This document shows positions 59,046 through 64,000 of a DNA stretch of 64,000 bases, piece by piece. Position 1 is the first letter of the stretch. Each line of letters starts with the position of its first letter. Under the pieces are notes generated by a model that was not told the DNA's origin, did no database searches, and saw only the letters and a list, made by a program, of their open reading frames with translations. The translations under genes and the position numbers were made by a program. The DNA comes from Capsicum annuum (lineage: Eukaryota > Streptophyta > Magnoliopsida > Solanales > Solanaceae): the NCBI RefSeq assembly GCF_002878395.1, contig NC_061121.1:45895402-45959401 (forward strand), given 5' to 3'.

Positions 59046-59480
59046 ATGAACGGCTCAAAAAATTAAAATAATAAAAAAAAATCAAATAAATATTCGGTAG
59101 GTTGAAAACCTAGAAAGAGGCGGCCTAGGTAAAACTTAGGACACATAAAAAAAAACTCACCCAGAACTACGTTGTGACTTGATCCTCTTCATTGAGGTAC
59201 GTAGGTGCTTGGAATTTCATTCTGAGTTCATTTGCATGAGAGTAAAAAAAAATATATGTTCCTGCAGTATCTACCATATGAATACCAAGTATGAAAACAT
59301 TCTAATTCAATTTTAGACACACTCCATGTATTGGTGGCTCAATAGGGGCAAACTCCAATAAAATATGAGCTTCATTTACATAAGATGAAGTCTCAAAAAT
59401 CCCAAAATTTGAAAGTTGAACCACTTAAAATGCCAAATTTGGGAGCGAAAGTTGACAAAATTTCCAAGTCTTCAAATCAA

Positions 59481-59907
59481 GGCCTCTCGCGCGTTTATCC
59501 TTAAAAGGATCTCAAAAGTTCCATTCCTTAAGGTGGATAAAATTTGTCCCTTTGCAACTTAAGCTGGCCTCTCGTGGGTTTATCCTTAAAAGGATCTCAA
59601 AAGTTCCATGCTTTAAGGTGGACAAAATTTGTCCCTTTGCACCTTAAGCTGGCCTCTCGCGGGTTTATCCTTAAAAGGATCTCAAAAGTTTCATATCTTA
59701 AGGTGGACAAAATTTGTCCCTTTGTACCTTAAGTTGGCCTCTTACGTGTTTATCCTTAAAAAGATATAACAAAATTTTCATGCCTTAAGGTGGACAAAAT
59801 TTGTCCCTTTGCACCTTAAGCTGGCCTCTTACTATTTATCCTTACAAGAATATAAAAAAAATTTCATGCCTTAAGGTGGACAAAATTTGTCGCTTTGCAC
59901 CTTAAGC
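59481..59907 (+). repeat. Tandem array 2 in the Tat 3' UTR, 85-bp unit
   Basis: Five units start at 59481, 59566, 59651, 59736 and 59823 (periods 85, 85, 85, 87, 84). Each contains CTTAAGGTG ... CACCTTAAG, a 9-bp inverted repeat around a second inverted pair GGACAAA/TTTGTCC, so each unit can form a strong hairpin. Confidence 0.95.
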
Positions 59908-59940
59908 TAGCATTCTGATGGATTTGTTATGTAAAAGGAC

Positions 59941-60620
59941 CATCTTGAAGTCAAATTAGTCGGTCTTAGAGTGTATGGAGGCAAAGTTAAACTCTCGCAC
60001 CCTAAGCCGATTGTTGCAAAGTCATCATCTTGAAGTCAAATTGGTCGGTCTTAGAGTGTACGAAGGCGAAGTTAAACTCTCGCACCTTAAGACGATTGTT
60101 GCAAAGTAGGCATCTTGAAGTCAAATTGGTCGATCTTAGAGTGTACGGAGGCAAAGTTAAACTCTCACACCCTAAGCCAATTGTTGCAAAGTCGGCATCT
60201 TAAAGTCAAATTGGTCGGTCTTAGAGTGTACGGAGGCAAAGTTAAACTCTCGCACCCTAAGCCGATTGTTACAAAGTCAGCATCTTAAAGTCAAATTGGT
60301 CGGTCTTAGAGTGTACGGAGGCGAATTTAAACTCTCACACCCTAAGCCAATTATTGCAAAGTCAGCATCTTGAAGTTAAATTGGTCGGTCTTAGAGTGTA
60401 CGGAGGCAAAGTTAAACTCTCGCACCCTAAGCCAATTATTGTATAGTCACCATCTTGAAGTCAAATTGGTCTATTTTAGAGTGTACGGAGGTGAAGTTAA
60501 ACTCTCGCACCCTAAGCCGATTGTTACATAGTCACCATCTTGAAGTCAAATTGGTCGGTCTTAAGGTGTACGAATGAGAAGTTAAACTCTCGCACCTTAA
60601 GCCAATTGTTGCATATTTTT
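59941..60620 (+). repeat. Tandem array 3 in the Tat 3' UTR, 85-bp unit
   Basis: Eight units begin at 59941 and repeat every 85 bp (60026, 60111, 60196, 60281, 60366, 60451, 60536). Each begins CATCTTGAAGTCAAATTGGT and carries CTTAGAGTGTAC ... CGCACCCTAAGCC, which aligns with the hairpin arms of array 2. Confidence 0.95.
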
Positions 60621-60929
60621 TTCAACCCTACAAAAAAAGGAGGAAACAAGAAAGAAAGTAAAAACACAAATAGAAAGAATGTTACCTGTCAGAGCGTTAC
60701 GATTTTGAAAATTGTACATCACCAACTTGGATTGAGACAAGATGCCTTGATGAGAATAAAGCCCTCAAATTCTATTTTGAGGCAATCAAAACTCCCTTTG
60801 GTGGTGATGGTCCCATATCAAGAAATAAATTATTTGGGAAAGCAATGCAAATCTGGAATCCTCTGTCGGATAGCATATAAGATTGACCTTTAAAAAAAAT
60901 CATCTAGAACAATCAAAAAGGTGTTAAAA

Positions 60930-61420
60930 TCCAAATTTTGGATATTTTATACATGCATGTTTCCGGCATCTATAGGATCAATCGGATCATAATTTTGATA
61001 CTTTCACATTGAGATATAATTTTTTTTACTGACGTCGCATAAATCTAAAATTGTTGATGCATCAAAACTCAATGTTGATTTCGGGATAACACCTGAAAAT
61101 ATCTCAATTGTATTAAATTATAAATTTTGGATATGTTATAGATATTTGTGTCTAGTTTCACAAGAATCAAGTGGATTGTGATTTCATCCTTCCTACTTCA
61201 AGATATGAAAGTTTTAGTAAAGACGCGCAAATCTAAAATTTTCAGCATGATAAAATTCAGGGCTGACTTCAAAAAATTATCAAGAATTATATTGAAGGAT
61301 TTTAATTCTGAATTTTGAATTTATTGTATATCTTGAAGTCTATTTTTTGGAACATCAAATGTATCATGATTTCAATATTCCTACAATGAGATATGAATTT
61401 TCTACCACTAACATGCTGTA
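60930..61420 (+). repeat. Degenerate array 4 in the Tat 3' UTR, about 189-bp unit
   Basis: Three diverged units begin near AAATTTTGGATAT at 60933, 61122 and 61311. Each contains 'GAGATATAATTTTT'-like and 'AAATCTAAAATT' words in the same order. Copies differ by many substitutions. Confidence 0.65.
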
Positions 61421-61562
61421 CTGAAAAAAAGTAACGAAAAAAAGAGAAAAGTGAGAGCAAAAGAAATTACCTCAATATTATTAATGACTTGGAAATCCCA
61501 ATATTGATATTAAAAAGGTGGAAAAACTACCTCTTTTTATAGAGTTGTAGGATGGATGTTTT

Positions 61563-61815
61563 CTTCTCCAATATAAATTCAGATTGGAATAATTTTCATC
61601 TCCAAATTCAAATTGGAGATTGTTTCCTTCTCCAATATAAATTCAGATTGGAATAGCTTCCATCTCCTAATTCAAAGTGGAGATTGTTTCCTTCTCCAAT
61701 ATAAATTCATATTGGAATAAATTCCATCTCCAAATTCAAATTGGAGATTATTTCCTTCTCCCATACAAATTCAAATTGGAGGTTCTTTGCTTCTCCAATC
61801 TAAGTTCAAATCGAA
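61563..61815 (+). repeat. Tandem array 5 in the Tat 3' UTR, 64-bp unit
   Basis: Starts CTTCTCCAATATAAATTC at 61563, 61627, 61691 and 61755 (period 64 each time). Each unit has two inverted pairs, TCCAAT/ATTGGA and CTCCAA/TTGGAG. Confidence 0.9.
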
Positions 61816-62080
61816 AGATTTTTATTCCTGATTAAGTAAGGCAATGAAAAAGTCTTCCAAAATCTGTTTGAAATTGGATATCATGCCTCACCAATGTGTC
61901 TTGAGTGTAGAGATTCATGGAAAAAATGAGAGTTTTGAGAGGCAATATCAATATGGTTCGGGTTTAATTTTTTTGAATGAGGTATTCATAGGTATGAGGA
62001 TCGTTGAAGCACGAAGAAAACATGCTTACATAATCATACTTCAAGGCTAGTCTCCAAAATAATAAATGTCTTGACAAGTC

Positions 62081-62097
62081 TTGAAGTAGGGGTCATT
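62081..62097 (+). promoter_or_regulatory. Polypurine tract of the Tat element
   Basis: TTGAAGTAGGGGTCATT directly precedes the LTR start TGTGGGTAATAC. Confidence 0.75.
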
Positions 62098-62342
62098 TGT
62101 GGGTAATACAATTTTATAAAATTTAAATCCATACAAAATTTGAATTATATTAAATTCAAAATATATTAGTCCCAAATAAATATTGCGGATTAATATAATT
62201 AAATTAATTATATAAGTTCAAATAAGTATGGATCTAAATAAGGCCCAATATTTATTGGGTTAGTCCATTAATTTGGGCTACAAATGATGAGCCCATTTTA
62301 CTAAGCCCAAGATATTGTCACATTCTAGAGGCCCAAATAAGC

Positions 62343-62530
62343 ATGACGTGTCAAATGACGTGGCATGCCAAGTCAAGTGAAGGAGCCAATAGGATCGTGC
62401 CACGTGTCAAACTGATGCAGCAAGCCCATGAAATAAAAGCTCATAAAAGGCGTCACATCACTTAAATCTGATTGGTCAAAGGAAGTCCATATTCATCATG
62501 CCTCTTCCTTTCGTACAACTATAAATAGGG
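62343..62530 (+). promoter_or_regulatory. Promoter of the Tat LTR
   Basis: Three ACGT-core boxes: GACGTGTC (62345), TGACGTGGCA (62356-62365) and GCCACGTGTC (62399-62408). Then AGCCAATAGG (about 62383) with a CCAAT box and CTATAAATAGG (62519-62529) as TATA box. ACGT cores of these types are binding sites for bZIP factors in abscisic-acid and stress responses; use here is inferred. Confidence 0.7.
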
Positions 62531-62559
62531 GTCTCATAATTCAGAAAAAGAGACCCCAA
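62529..62559 (+). other. Inverted repeat at the presumed transcript start
   Basis: GGGGTCTC and GAGACCCC pair perfectly (8 bp) around a loop of about 14 bases and begin directly after the TATA box, so the start of the transcript would lie in or beside the hairpin. Confidence 0.7.
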
Positions 62560-62901
62560 AACTCTAACAAGTAGCAAGAGAGAGCTCGTGGATCAAACGC
62601 CGCAATTTCTCTAAAAAGCTCAAGCATTCAAATCAAGTTCATCAAAGTTCAAGATCAAGACCGCAATATTCAAAAACAAGCTCAAGAAGCACAAGTCAAG
62701 ATCAAGTCCCTCAAGTCCATCAAATCAAATTCAAATTCAAGACTAAGCTTTAAGCCCAAGAATTTATATTTGAAAAGGCGAATCAGAGGATTCATAGAGA
62801 TTGTAACACTCACTTATTGAAATTAATAAAATCGATTGTTACAATATTTTCTTGTCTCGAATTATTTATTTTTCGGCCTCAAAATTTTATTGTCCAACAA
62901 C

Positions 62902-63000
62902 ATCATTGATGACATTTCGAAAGACAGGCTTGTAGAGAATCATAATCGCACGTGGGTGGTTTGTCCACATAGCAACACCATTAAGTTTTGCCATTATTAA
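62902..63000 (+). CDS. Possible last exon of a host gene, partial
   Basis: 32 codons open from the LTR end to TAA at 62998, ending TWVVCPHSNTIKFCHY. Its base composition is richer in G and C than the DNA around it, and AT-rich, 3'-UTR-like sequence follows. I do not recognise the protein. It may equally be chance, since an open run of this length is not rare. Confidence 0.25.
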   Translation: MIDDISKDRLVENHNRTWVVCPHSNTIKFCHY

Positions 63001-64000
63001 TAATTTATAGAATTTTGCATAAATCTTAATGCATTGTTATTCACTGTATAATAATAATAAGCTATGCATGTCCTGATAATTTGTGATTATGGTCAATTTG
63101 TTGTGAAATTGTAATACAATTTATGCAAAATAATCCTAGCGATTTGTCATGCGATTTTGTTTTAACCTGCAAGTTATTGTTGCTAAATCTATACTATATT
63201 AAAAATGTTAAGATCCTTATAAATGTTATTTGAACTTCTTATCTTTTATTAAAAGTCCTTACTTTAGATAAAACTATCTTTTTAATCTTTTTTCTCAAAC
63301 AATTGTCATTTAATTATTCTCCTAATATTTAGGACTTTGAAATTAATTAAATATTTTAAACTAAGGAATCTTGAAATATATGATAAGTTTTAAAATTAAG
63401 GAGTCCTAAATAAGTGGTAATAGCAAAATATATGGTAACAACTATTTGAAGAATTAAAAATTAATGGATCTTAAAATATATGGCAAGTGAAGGAGAGAAA
63501 TATAATTAACGTGAATGACAAAAAATCGAAAAAAAAGAACTTGTTAATAAAAAAATTGGAAAAAGAAGAACATGTTAATAGCTTTTACGTTAGTACTTAT
63601 AGGTATAAGTACGTGTAAACTTAGGATATCCTTTTTGTTCGTATTATTCCTAGTTTAGAATTGGAATTGCCTTATGTTAGGGCTTTAAAATTATAACGTC
63701 GTTTAATTGGGATCTCTCTTTTTATTTGCTATTACATTGATTAACATAAAGTAGAGTTCTACATAACCCCAATTTTTATGAAATCTGTAAAGATTTAGTT
63801 ATTAGATTTCTTCACAGATTAGTCTTTGTTTATGTGAAAATAAATTTAGATCTTATTTAGTTCTCTCATAGCAAATTTCAAATTTTAACTTTGATGGCTT
63901 TGTCTTGTAAATTTTTATGTCGGGTTATTTTTTTTCTTAGTGATTGAATGGGCGGTGTCCCTTTGGACATATCCGACATAATTTGGATACATTGTTAACT
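63001..64000. other. AT-rich DNA, no gene; possible Helitron end at 63188
   Basis: No open frame of note. At 63188 TCTATACTATATTAAAAATG follows an A, resembling the 5' end of plant Helitrons. No matching CTRR hairpin end was found before 64000, so the element, if real, continues outside the window. Confidence 0.3.

Larger units (their letters stand above)
62098..62899 (+). mobile_element. Complete 3' LTR of the Tat element
   Basis: 802 bp, TGTGGGTAATAC to GTCCAACA. The last 250 bp match the 5' LTR fragment at 51649-51897. It contains a promoter with ACGT boxes, a CCAAT box and a TATA box (62343-62528), and a polyadenylation-type AATAAA at about 62824. The flank after it begins ACATC; the left flank is lost, so no target duplication can be tested. 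Confidence 0.9.

Noticed and set aside
58825..60620. Regular repeats resembling a CRISPR array
   Set aside because: Plant nuclear DNA; units are head-to-tail without unique spacers and lie in a retrotransposon 3' UTR.

Overview
This window looks like nuclear, heterochromatic DNA of a flowering plant, most likely a Solanaceae species (pepper, tomato, potato or tobacco relatives; inferred from the families present, not proven). It has no recognisable intact host gene. Almost everything that can be explained is transposable-element or old viral DNA: Ty3/gypsy retrotransposons of the Athila, Tat and chromodomain (Tekay/Del-like) lineages, plus a rearranged endogenous pararetrovirus. All coding regions are broken by stops, frameshifts or deletions.

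Layout. 1-3457: unexplained AT-rich DNA holding a solo Athila-type LTR (552-1762) flanked by a 163-bp duplication. 3458-6984: a probable long solo LTR of chromovirus type. 6985-16458: a defective endogenous pararetrovirus cluster made of a long minus-strand copy, a short inverted piece, and a second minus-strand copy of the 5' third. 16459-about 19985: 3' LTR and integrase/chromodomain tail of a 5'-truncated minus-strand chromovirus. 20060-49737: an old plus-strand Athila region (third ORF, 3' UTR, LTR, gag, protease, start of RT). It is interrupted inside RT by a complete plus-strand chromovirus (26905-49148), whose own 3' LTR is interrupted by a fairly well preserved minus-strand Athila (35846-48698). 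49738-51648: AT-rich, no gene. 51649-62899: a plus-strand Tat-lineage element with two RNase H domains, a truncated 5' LTR, a complete 3' LTR with a readable promoter, and five tandem arrays in its 3' untranslated region. 62900-64000: flanking DNA with one possible short exon and a Helitron-like end.

The order of events is readable: Athila (plus strand) first, then the chromovirus with a normal 5-bp target duplication, then the minus-strand Athila. The most interesting signal is at the two Athila-type LTR insertions of the same family (552-1762 and 35846-48698). Both have very long target duplications (163 bp and 37 bp), and both keep the five bases that lie between the LTR and the primer-binding site, joined to the outer U5 end. 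This suggests that unprocessed cDNA was captured at staggered breaks rather than normal integrase insertion. Other notable signals are the tandem-array nursery in the Tat 3' UTR, a fold-back of pararetrovirus sequence able to give hairpin RNA, a covarying hairpin in the Athila 3' UTR, and three copies of the Athila polypurine-tract motif around its third ORF. Boundaries given as round numbers are approximate.
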